Assembly (NCBI GenBank): GCA_009746045.1
Contig: RPFO01000506.1
Span: 16,001-80,000 of the forward strand
Direction of reading: 5' to 3'
Source: Mesostigma viride
Lineage: Eukaryota > Streptophyta > Mesostigmatophyceae > Mesostigmatales > Mesostigmataceae
Length of the DNA: 64,000 nt
Positions 10,741 through 19,330 of this stretch are shown piece after piece. The notes beneath the pieces are model-generated. The model had not been told where the DNA came from. It saw only the letters and a list, made by a program, of their open reading frames with translations, and ran no database searches. Position numbers and translations under genes: made by a program. Position 1 is the stretch's first letter. Every line of letters begins with the position of its first letter.

Positions 10741-12736
10741 AATTAATTAATTAATTAATTAATTAAACTCGTGCTCCCGTTGGGGAGTCACGGAGCACCG
10801 AAGTGCTTTTAATCCCTGTGTGTGCACTACAGGAGAAAGGGCAGAGACCCCCAGTCTCCTTCATGCCAAAGGCATGCCACAGCTGCAATCGGGCGCGGCT
10901 AGCTAAAAGGACAGGCTAACGATCCGGCAAACTGTGGGTGCAATAAGACCCATGTGAGCATATCATAGCAAGGAGCGTGGGCAAGTAATCTGAACATAGC
11001 CAGGGCGTAGCATGGCTGTACTAGGACTAGGCTAAGGCTATGGCTGGTTGTGTACCGTGCGTTGGCGGCACGTGACTAGGTGTGTTGGCACAGCTAGGCA
11101 ACATTCTAGGCATGGCTGCCTTAGCGGCAGTGACGCCAATGGTTACAAGCTAGGGCTATTGCTATTCTAGCCCGCTGGGGGCGTCCACATCTTGTGGTTG
11201 ATCATCAGGTCCCCGCCCCTCCAGTACACCTTGGGCTTCTGGGGGTCCTGCTTATGGCGGAGGTATTCCGGCCACAGGTCGCGTCGCTGCTGTTGCTGAG
11301 CGGGGGTGAGGTCGTCATCCAGCGTCCAGGTGAGGTCGTGCAACCGCTTGCGACGAGAGAGGAACCGCTGCTTATCCTCAGGGGAGGGGAAGGTGAGTAG
11401 GACTGGTGGGGGAGCCGCCTTGTCCCGTGAGTGGGGAAGGCGGTGGCACCCACGCAGTTCTACCTCACCTACCAGGCCCATGAGGGTAAGAAGCTGGTTC
11501 TTGAGCTCGTCAGCAAGAGAGGTTGACGTCTCACCTGGCTTCTGGGGGAAGCGACGTAGCACCACTCGGCACTCGCGGCGAGCGCGGTCGGTGACCTCCC
11601 GTTGCTGGGTCTGGCGGTGGTCCTCCAGCTCCTGGAGCTTTGTGGCGATGGCGTCGGTGGTGGAGGCGGTCGCTGACCGCAGCAGGTCCGCGTAGGAGAG
11701 CGGCGGGAGGTCGCCAGCATCCTGCCGGGGTGGCTGGGATGCAATGGTGGCCGTCTGCTCCGCTATCTTGGGGACCTGTGTGGCCAGGGCCTCGGTGTGG
11801 GCGGTGATGGCCTCAAGCTTCTTCAGGAGCACGCCACACTTGCCCTCCACCTGGTTAAGGCGAGAGACAAGTGCAGCATGCGTTTCCGAAACCTGCGCCG
11901 CGGTGTGTAGCGCCGTGAACTGGGGTTGTAGCTTGTGGACGACCTTGGTTTCCACGTTGGAGACCCGGGCTTCCACCGTGTTGAGCGTCGTGTTCAGCGA
12001 GGTCAGCTTCTCGGCCAACGGCCAGGTCACGTGCTCCTCCAGCACTGCTCGGATGTCATCCTTGCAGAGGGAGGAAGCCGATGTGGCTGTCGGCCGCGCA
12101 GGCTGGGCTGGGGTGCGGATCCTGGCGACAATTGTGCTCATAGGTAGCTGGAAGTAGCTGCACATGATGGCGATGCGGTGGTTGAGCTCTGGCCTGGCAA
12201 GGAACCTCTCCAGGTCGTCGGCGGGGATGGGCCCTACGGCCCCATGGAGCTTGCGTTCCTGTGATAAGAAACGCACTATTTCGGCGCATTCGTCTTTGGT
12301 CAGTTCCAGCCAGTTGGTGAAAGAAAAGCGTTCGTAATCTGGTAGGTACTTTCGCCATTTGGGTTCGTGGCAGGGTTTCTTGGGCTCGGGCGAGGCGCTG
12401 GGCGATGGGTTTGCTGGCGGTGGGTTGGCAGGCCCAGACGGCTGGTTGGCGGGTAAGCCTGGCGGCTGAACAATGGCGAGGGCGAGAGGGTTGGGCGGGG
12501 CGCTGGGAAGCTGTGCCAGCTCCTTTTCCAGCCCTCGTTTTGCTTTGGTAGTCGTCATAGCTGGTCACGTGCGTAACTTTGTCTATACTGCGTGGCAGCC
12601 GTAACCGTTTATACTGGCAAGTGCGTCTTAGAAAGGCGCATCGAATGCAAGTGGTCTGACCGAATTTGGGGCTCAGACGCAAAAGATCTGAACTCCGCCG
12701 TCAGCCATACCGCCGTCAGCCATTTTCGTTTTCGCA
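10741..12736 (-). mobile_element. Complete ORF1-only LINE-like retroelement (HAL1-like organisation)
   Basis: It is flanked by the 11-bp TSD ACGAGCCCCAT (10730-10740 and 12737-12747). The interrupted sequence is intact in the other piggyBac-like copy near 54.8 kb, which confirms the boundaries. Read on the minus strand it has a 5' UTR with ATGGCTGACGGCGG, one intact ORF1 (11167-12558), a 3' UTR of about 0.4 kb, the hairpin ACTCCCCAACGGGAG and an AATT-type tail. It encodes no reverse transcriptase, so retrotransposition must have been supplied in trans or the element is an internal deletion product. Confidence 0.8.
11167..12558 (-). CDS. LINE ORF1-type RNA-binding protein, intact, 463 aa
   Basis: A full ORF from an ATG at 12558 to a stop at 11167. 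Residues 1-80 are Pro/Ala-rich with SPSASPEPKKP. Residues about 170-290 are helical with heptad-like runs (LTSLNTTLNTVEARVSNVET, ...SRLNQVEGKCGVLLKKLEAI), consistent with a coiled coil. Residues about 330-460 contain RRECRVVLRRFPQKPGE, HRLPHSRDKAAPPPVLLTF, EDKQRFLSRRKRL and LDDDLTPAQQQQRRDLWPEY, a layout like the C-terminal domain of L1 ORF1 proteins (Transposase_22-like). By family knowledge it would coat element RNA as a multimer and act as a chaperone. No CCHC knuckle is present. It lies alone in its element, without an endonuclease or reverse transcriptase ORF. The other two copies (8.6-10.0 and 13.4-14.7 kb) are decayed. Confidence 0.75.
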   Translation of the reverse strand: MTTTKAKRGLEKELAQLPSAPPNPLALAIVQPPGLPANQPSGPANPPPANPSPSASPEPKKPCHEPKWRKYLPDYERFSFTNWLELTKDECAEIVRFLSQERKLHGAVGPIPADDLERFLARPELNHRIAIMCSYFQLPMSTIVARIRTPAQPARPTATSASSLCKDDIRAVLEEHVTWPLAEKLTSLNTTLNTVEARVSNVETKVVHKLQPQFTALHTAAQVSETHAALVSRLNQVEGKCGVLLKKLEAITAHTEALATQVPKIAEQTATIASQPPRQDAGDLPPLSYADLLRSATASTTDAIATKLQELEDHRQTQQREVTDRARRECRVVLRRFPQKPGETSTSLADELKNQLLTLMGLVGEVELRGCHRLPHSRDKAAPPPVLLTFPSPEDKQRFLSRRKRLHDLTWTLDDDLTPAQQQQRRDLWPEYLRHKQDPQKPKVYWRGGDLMINHKMWTPPAG

Positions 12737-13114
12737 ACGAGCCCCATAAACGGGGCCATAGTGAGCTTGGAGGGTCAAAACGTTGAAAATAGGTGTTGTA
12801 TAAGTTATACAGCATCAAACATGCATCAAACATCATGACTGGATGACCTAATATGACGTACTGAATCAGGCAGCCATAGCCAAAGCATCATCCACTCTCA
12901 CAACGTGTTGAGCACATGCCTCGTGGGAAGGGAGGTGCTGGGCTTTCATTCCATAACGCGTGCAATACTGAAAGAAAGAGGCACGTGTAATGAAAGGCTT
13001 GGATAGGTTGAGTGATCCATGAGCTTACATGCAGGCAAAGATGACGCTGGAATGCATGCTAGCAAATGGTGGCAAGATCATTGCTAACAACACATGATTA
13101 TACACCATGATTAT

Positions 13115-15188
13115 TGTCACAAAGTATATACATGACCATGAAAAAAACAAGCCACGAGCCACGAGCGGACATGGCTGACGGCGGAGCTCAGAACTTTTGC
13201 GTCTGAGCCCCAAATGCAGTCAGATCACTTGCAACCGATGCGTCTTTTCTAGGCGCATCTGCTACTAGCATCGGTTACAGCTGTAACGCAGTATTGTGAC
13301 CAGCCTGCAGCAATTACGCAAAGCACCACGGCGTCTCTCTAAGACGCACACTGATATAATTTTCCGAACCTATTACGCAATATATGGCGAGCAAACGCCT
13401 GTCGACGCAACGCAGTTTGGCGGATGCGCTCGCCCATGACAATGCGGCAGCTGCGGCTGCAGCTTTGCCAGCTCCGGCAGGCAGCGGTGACACTAGTCGT
13501 GCACTGGTGGTCGCCCACTGAGCAACCTCCCGGGCTCAATGCCTCGCCATCGGCATCGCCTGACCCTAAACGCGCCCGCTCCGCCGACAAAACAGGAGGG
13601 TCTTCACGCCCCTCGGAACCGCGCTTTCGGCCCCAACCTTTCCAGGTCGATGATCACGACTGGACCAACATGTCCCCGGCCGATGCTCTGCACTGCATCT
13701 TCTTCGGGGACTACGCCTCGCTTTACGACCTGTGCCTCCATCTCCACGACAACAATCGCCTCCTCCTCCCGGACGGCCGCCGCTGGAACAACATCAGCAC
13801 GCTGTTCGGGTGCGCCCGCCCCCAAGTCCAGCACACCATCCTCAACTCCCTTGACTCCAGCGCTCTGGTCAACGGCGAGATCTGGGCTCCATTCATCTCC
13901 GCCCGGCCCCGCCCTCCGTTCCATCCTCACGGAAGCCTTTCAGCAGCACGTGACCCCCCTTGCTGCTGACGTCGCAGCAATGGCCGGGTGGTCCGCTGGC
14001 TGCTGAACTTCCTCACCTCACCGCCATCTCCACTGCCATTTCCGCCTCCACTGCCGACATCAAAGCCCAGCTCCTCCATGACCTCGACCTATACGCCTTC
14101 AAGCCACCGCCACCGCCCTTGAGAGCTTGTATGACACCGCCGGCCAGTCACCGCCCAGGCGGTGAAGGACATCGCCGCCCAGCCGGCGCCTGCTGGCCCG
14201 GCCGGCGATGCTCCCTCCACCTGGGCGGACTTGCTTAAGCAGCACTCCACCTCCACCACCTCCACCATTTCGGCACAACTCAAGCAACAAGCCCTCGACC
14301 TTCGCGAGGAAGCCGACATCGCCCGGCGCAGCCACAATGTCATCGTCAAGCACTTCGACCAGCCGGCAGGTGAGACCTCCACGAGCCTTCTTGAGGCATT
14401 TAAGCGCGCCATTTTTGCCCCCATGTTACTCACTGGTGAGCTGGACATGTCGGCTGTCCGCCTCCCCCGCGCGCGGGGGAAGGCTGACCCGGCACCCGTG
14501 CTCCTCACCTTTAAGTACATGGCGGACAAGCTGGCGTTCCTTCAATGCCGCAAGAAGCTCTCGGAGACTCGCTTCACGCTGGACGACGACTTGACCCTGG
14601 CCCAGCAACAGCGGCGACGCGAGCTATGGCCGACCTACCTTCAGCTCCAGCAGAGCGTTAGGGGGAAGCAGGTATACTGGAGGGGGGCGGTCATCCACGT
14701 TGACCACAAGCCCTGGCAGCCCCCTCCTGCCACCTCAGACTAGGGAATCCATACCAGTAGTGTAGATTAGTCAGGCTTAGCCTAGCATGTGGCCCACGCG
14801 CATGTGCGCCCATAATGGCGCCCATGGATGTTGCCTTCAGAATTTAGCCAAGCCATGCCTATAATGGGACTCCCATGGACGTTGCATTAAGAATATAGCC
14901 ATGCTATGCCTAGGCAGAGAGATGCTCTCAGTCGAGAAGCCATGCCCTAGCCCTTGTATAGCCATGATGATCTTCCTCCCCCGTGCCAGGATCCCCCCCC
15001 CTAGGCGGGTTGAACCTGAGACAGCATGGCGGTGCAGGTGCCCTTGAGGCACCTAGAGCAAGGGTAGCTTACATTCCCACCCTTGCATGAAGTAGCCTAG
15101 AATGTATTAAAAGCCATATGCCCCTTCTCAGGGATATGTGCAACATTTACTCCCAACGGAGTGATGTTGATAATTAATTAATTAATTA
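13115..15188 (+). mobile_element. ORF1-only LINE-like element, second full-length copy
   Basis: It is inserted in the piggyBac-like element between CATGATTAT and GGGCACCT (contiguous at 55.16 kb in the other copy). The TSD is short (ATTAT, 13110-13114 and 15189-15193) and blurred by the AATT tail. Order: 5' UTR with ATGGCTGACGGCGG at about 13172, degenerate ORF1 13384-14743, a 3' UTR of about 0.4 kb, a CTCCC-AA-CGGAG hairpin near 15151, and a (TTAA)n tail. Confidence 0.7.
13384..14743 (+). pseudogene. LINE ORF1-like protein, frame-broken copy 3
   Basis: It opens with ATG GCG AGC AAA CGC (13384), close to copy 1, and hits a stop at about 13520. Homology continues in other frames: SPSASPDPKRARS and FGDYASLYDLCLHLHDNNRL (13.5-13.9 kb), then KDIAAQPAPAGPAGDAPS through to FTLDDDLTLAQQQRRRELWP and YWRGAVIHVDHKPWQ, ending at 14743. 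The C-terminal half (14162-14743) is one clean frame. At least two shifts break the N-terminal half. Confidence 0.75.
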
Positions 15189-15486
15189 ATTATGGGCACC
15201 TAGCTGATCTTCTTGCACAATCAACGCAGTATAAACCACCAACACCCAATCCTCACGATCTATGCACGGCTTGACGACGTATACAGCACCTAAATACTGC
15301 ACAACTGCAACCTGCTATGGCTGACATGCAAGCAACGTCGAGTAGGATGGCGGTCTTACAGAGGCTGGGCAGAGGTCGGTAGAAATAAGTGGAAAACTGG
15401 CAGAAACTAGGTAGAAACACGATATACTTACGCCTGCAAGCACTATTGGGCCGGTGGCAGAGGCCATTTCCAGGAAAATACAGCAT

Positions 15487-15884
15487 TAATTAATTAATTA
15501 ATTAATTAATTAATTAATTAGACTCGTGCTCCCGTTGGGGAGTCACGGAGCATTAACCCCGATGGATGGATGGATGGGTGCAAACAGTCCTACCGGTCTA
15601 ATCTATCTACATCGGCTACATACTACATCTATCTAATAGCATTCTAACTACAACATCTATCTAGGCAGCCGCACGCTGCCCTAGGGGAGCTATTGGGCGT
15701 GCCTCCCACGGGATTGCACACGCGGGCGCTTCCCCACTGGGGGGGGCTCGTTGTCCTCTATGACCTGGGCCCACTTGGCCTTGTCCATCATCTTCTTCCA
15801 AATCACAGAGAGGCCTAGGCCCCCCATGTCCTCGACTAGCTGTTCTGTGAAGGTGCGGGCCTTGCGGCGTCTAACATCACTGGC
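15487..15884 (-). mobile_element. 5'-truncated reverse-transcriptase LINE with 12-bp TSD
   Basis: It is flanked by AAAATACAGCAT at 15475-15486 and 15885-15896; the other piggyBac-like copy has this site uninterrupted. The minus strand encodes the last part of the LINE protein (ARTFTEQLVEDMGGLGLSVI, KKMMDKAKW), then a 3' UTR with TTAGACCGGTAGGACTG, CATCCATCCATCC, hairpin ACTCCCCAACGGGAG and an (ATTA)n tail. It is the cleanest proof that this hairpin and tail belong to the reverse-transcriptase-bearing LINE. Confidence 0.8.
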
Positions 15885-16334
15885 AAAATACAGCATACCG
15901 TAGCAATAGCCACGGTCACGCCTTACGCTATTTGCAGGCACCATCATGCCCGGAGCTACCCCGTAAAAGTCTGCACAAATCTCGGTTTAGCCGAGAGTCA
16001 CCGGGCGTTCGGAATGAATAAACATGTGTTAAGAAGTCGAAACACCATGGAAATACCGAGCATGGTGCCGCAGCAGACCCGAGTCCTGCCGTATTAGTAT
16101 GCATGCCGGTTTCCAGGGTTTCCGCATGAAAGTTGGGTGAGAAACTACGTTTCCTTTGCCCCAGTACCTCAACAAACTCGTAGAAACCTAATTATCAACC
16201 TTTGAACGCATCATCATGGCCGCGTGCCACCCAACAGCCACTGAAATTCGCTCGAAAACTGGCGAGATCTACCTGCCGCCATCGCCGTCGTCTTCACCTT
16301 CGTCCCGCGAAAATGCCTGATTTCAGTGGTACAT

Positions 16335-16550
16335 CAAGGAGACTAATGTCGTTAAGGCGGCTTCCTCCACCCCATCCATCATGAAATATGTGCTACATGA
16401 CCTCCCCACGGAGGCATGTTATAATTTAATTTAATTTAATTTAATCAAGGAGACAACCAGCGCAGGCCAGAAATCGGGAGAATCCGGACCATGGTAGCTC
16501 GAGCCTGCCGTTATCTTGTCCGCGTGTTCGAGTCGTTCAGGATGATGAAT
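16335..16550 (+). mobile_element. SINE-like repeat (about 105 bp) split by a LINE 3' fragment
   Basis: The outer TSD CAGTGGTACAT (16324-16334 and 16551-16561) is single in the second piggyBac-like copy near 59.09 kb. Inside, a LINE 3' end (16344-16445: CTACATGACCTCCCCACGGA and a TTAAT tail) has its own 9-bp TSD, CAAGGAGAC. Removing it leaves a unit nearly identical to 3601-3705, with B-box-like GTTCGAGTC near 16527. Confidence 0.7.
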
Positions 16551-16763
16551 CAGTGGTACATATTTGTTTGCAGCTGTCACACAAAAAAAACCAAAAATAC
16601 CAGGATTTTTTCTTTAATTCTATGAGATGTTTCTGACCTGTCTTGAAAGTTTCAGACCAAAAATCGCATGTTTAATAGGCTTGCCACGTGTCAGATTACA
16701 ACGCGATACATCGCGTCCTAACCCTACAACGCGATGATCGCGTTGTAAAAAAACACGGGTTAA

Positions 16764-17346
16764 TTAATTAATATAGGGACAGCTAATGTTTTGAAGAGTC
16801 GTGAACCACGTCGGGAACCATGGGTGCTCAAACTACAAACACCTGTCCCTAAATCCAAAGTATCACCTATGCCTCACCATCTCCCAGCAACGACCTCAAA
16901 ACAACTCTTACAATGTTCGGTCCTCATTTCCTTGTGTATCATAAAAAACTCTGGTGTTCGTTTGGTTTTTGTTCAGTCCTCACGATGCTATCCCTTTCCA
17001 TCCACCATCGTATGGTCAGCCCCCTTTATGTTCGCCATCCGCCCTCCATGCATGCAAGTCTTCCTACAGGCAGCCACGCAGCTTCCGCTCCTTTCCTGCT
17101 CTCAGACGACTACTCTAGTCCTTTGGGGCCCGTCTTGGGCAGACTAGGTTCCACGCTGAAGTCCCACATCTCCCCACATATTCTTGGATCTTCCAGATTT
17201 TCAGACCTGCGCTAGCTGTCTCTTGATACACAGGCGCAGGATAAATTCGCCAGCGCTAGGCGGGGAGCCTCGACAGCCACCACTCTATACTCGGGCCGAG
17301 GGAGACCCAACTTGGGCCAGGGGAGGGGGCTCGACAGCAATGACAC
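16764..17346. other. Spacer downstream of the DUF3172-type gene
   Basis: No coding region that I can support. It includes the probable 3' UTR of the minus-strand gene ending at 17347. No clear polyadenylation signal stands out. Confidence 0.35.
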
Positions 17347-19252
17347 TCAATTCGGGCCAACCTTGGGCACCGGGGACCCCCTCACGCCCTCCTTGACAAA
17401 GTCCCTGTTCTGGAACCCGTCCCCCAGGGCCGCCTTGCCAGGGTCCTTGAGGAAGAGGTTCTCCGCGTCCTCGCTGTGGTAAAGGCAGGAGACGGCGGGC
17501 GAGTCACGCACGTCGCCCACGTAGCCAAACGTGTTCATGTTCTTCTTGCACTGGGCCGACTCCTCGGGCGTGACCAGCCCGCGCGATTCGAGCACGCTCC
17601 AGTTGCTGGGGCGGAGCACGCAGCCAGGCTTGACCTCGGTCTGGGCGACGTAGACGTTGAACCTGCGTGACGTGTGGCAGTAGATGTGATACCCAGGGGG
17701 AAGCAAGTGAACGGTGTACTTGTTAGCAACGGAGCAGAGGCTCAACCTCGGTTTGGGCGACATACACGTTGAACCTGCGTCGTTTTGTGACGGATTGTTT
17801 GTGACAGGGAAAACATGGTGCACCGTTTGCTTGTCGTGTGTTTAGTAGGGATGGAGAGGCTTGATCTAGAGGCCTGCGGACCTCGAGGCTTGACCTAGAG
17901 GTTTGAGCGGGGAACACAGTGCGACCATAAACCATGCAAACAAACACGATGGATAAACCGTGCAAATGGGCATGGGTAAATGAAGGGAAAGAATCGTGTG
18001 AGGTTGATTTCTTACTATGTGACGCAGGCGTTCGACCAGCGGGAGTACTTGGTGACGACGATAAGTATAAACAATCACAAGAAGGCACCGTCAGTGGTGA
18101 CCCTTGCGTGGGTCTTGGCAACATGATCTTGGGCTGTTCGCGTTTGTTTAGTACGTATGCACGCGCTGAACTGTACACAGCACGCTGACCCCGTGTGGCT
18201 AAATAACACACTACACATGATAAGAAACATATGTTGCACCGTTGCTGCTTTGTTGTTAGACCGAACAAGAAAAGGCTTGACATCGGTCCGCACGCCGTGC
18301 ACACGGAACGAGACTGATCATGAGCATGGATCAGTCCACCGCCATCTCAAACACTGCCCCTATCGCCACCATCACGTCAGCATCCTCACGTCAGCATCCT
18401 CCGGGACTACTAGCGACCACTGTTCACGCACATGGGTAGAATGAGACAAACCGCCGCTGGTGCTAGTCCAGCACCACCTCTCCGTCGCCGCTACACCCCC
18501 CAAGACACTCACGGGTTGAACGAGACAAACCGCCGCTGGTGCTAGTCCAGCACCACCTCTGCGTCGCCGCTACACCCCCCAAGACACTCACGGGTTGAAC
18601 GAGACAAACAGCCGCTGGTCCAGCACCATCGCCGACTGGCCGTTCGCGAGGCAGATCTCTGGGTTGGGCGTCTGCCGGTCAATCACTTCCCGCGACGCGA
18701 CATTCGAGGGCGTGACGTCCAGCGCCGAGTTCATCCAAATCCCTGCGCCGATGCCCAACGCAAACAACCCTCCAAACAACGACCTCGTGAAACCGTCACC
18801 CTCATCCTCGTCATCATCATGGTCACCCCCATGGTCATCCCCCGCCCCCCAGCCCCCTCCCGTGGCCGCACCCGGCCCCCGGCGCCACGCATTCCCCTCC
18901 TCCTCATACACCTCATCTCCATACAGCTCCTGGTACCTGTGATACTCATCCTCATCGTGTCCCTGGGAGTAACTGTCAGGTGGCCCGGGCTGGGGGTACC
19001 GGGGGGGGGGGCCTCCGGGGGCAGGTACTCCCGCTGCCGACGCACCGGCATTCCACCGCCGCTCTGGCCCTCACGATCATCCTGCATGCTGGCATACGTA
19101 ACCACCGTGCATGCCCGGCGCGGTCTAGCGACCAGGCCTTGAGGAGACAGGCACAGCCCCTGGCTGGTCTTTGTGGAGAATCGGGCGCGAACCCCTTTGG
19201 GAGAGGATTGGTTGCTTTGCGACGTGGTCATAGGGGCGCGCGCGCTGGTCAT
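17347..19252 (-). CDS. DUF3172-type plastid protein, two exons
   Basis: Exon 1 is 19252-18592 and exon 2 is 17662-17347, separated by a 929-bp GT-AG intron (donor GTGAGT, acceptor ACGCAG). The splice joins ..SFNP to FNVYVAQTEV in frame. Conserved blocks NPEICLANGQSAMVLDQR, VYVAQTEVKPGCVLRPSNWS, LVTPEESAQCKKNMNTFGYV and CLYHSEDAENLFL match my recollection of the DUF3172 family of cyanobacteria and plastids. Function is unknown. The Ser/Arg-rich, acid-poor N-terminus looks like a chloroplast transit peptide, followed by a Pro/Gly/Asp-rich linker and one probable membrane segment (LFGGLFALGIGAGIW, residues about 159-173). Exon 1 is one base out of frame at a G11 run (19001-19011). Adding one base gives a 325-codon reading frame, so an assembly error is likely. 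The start at 19252 is the ATG giving a transit-peptide-like beginning; an upstream non-ATG extension is possible. Confidence 0.8.
17738..17790 (-). repeat. Duplicated copy of the exon 2 start inside the intron
   Basis: A block reading (minus strand) acceptor-like ACGCAG then GTTCAACGTGTATGTCGCCC repeats the real exon 2 boundary at 17662 with a few substitutions. The exon-like start would be 17774. Splicing there would hit a stop after about 16 codons (..TEVEPLLRC). Confidence 0.7.
18434..18591 (-). repeat. 79-bp tandem repeat duplicating the exon 1 end and donor
   Basis: Two 79-bp units (18434-18512 and 18513-18591) precede the real exon 1 end on the plus-strand map. Each repeats the last coding bases (..FVSFNP). 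The nearer unit provides a second intact donor (GTGAGT, starting at 18512); the outer unit is substituted at this position. Confidence 0.75.
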
Positions 19253-19330
19253 GGATGCCGGAGGGGGTACCTGGGAACGGATGGCGGGATAAAAAAAGGC
19301 TCCATTGATTCCAGGACGCGGGGAACACAT

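Larger units (their letters stand above)
10295..16759. mobile_element. piggyBac-like TTAA transposon, left copy (non-autonomous, with nested inserts)
   Basis: The ends are TTAA|CCCATGTGTTTTTT at left and AAAAAAACACGGG|TTAA at right, with sub-terminal AACGCGAT-ATCGCGTT palindromes at both ends. TTAA target duplication and CCC...GGG termini are typical of piggyBac elements. Four later insertions (10741-12736, 13115-15188, 15487-15884, 16335-16550), each with its own TSD, account for most of the length. Removing them leaves about 1.74 kb, matching the second copy at 54366-59297. The remaining sequence has no transposase. Assignment to piggyBac rests on ends and TSD only. Confidence 0.7.

Noticed and set aside
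18731-19330. A separate 199-codon gene in the frame upstream of the DUF3172-type exon
   Set aside because: Its N-terminal half is the transit-peptide and linker part of the same gene. The frame change falls in a G11 run, and its C-terminal half is out-of-frame shadow.
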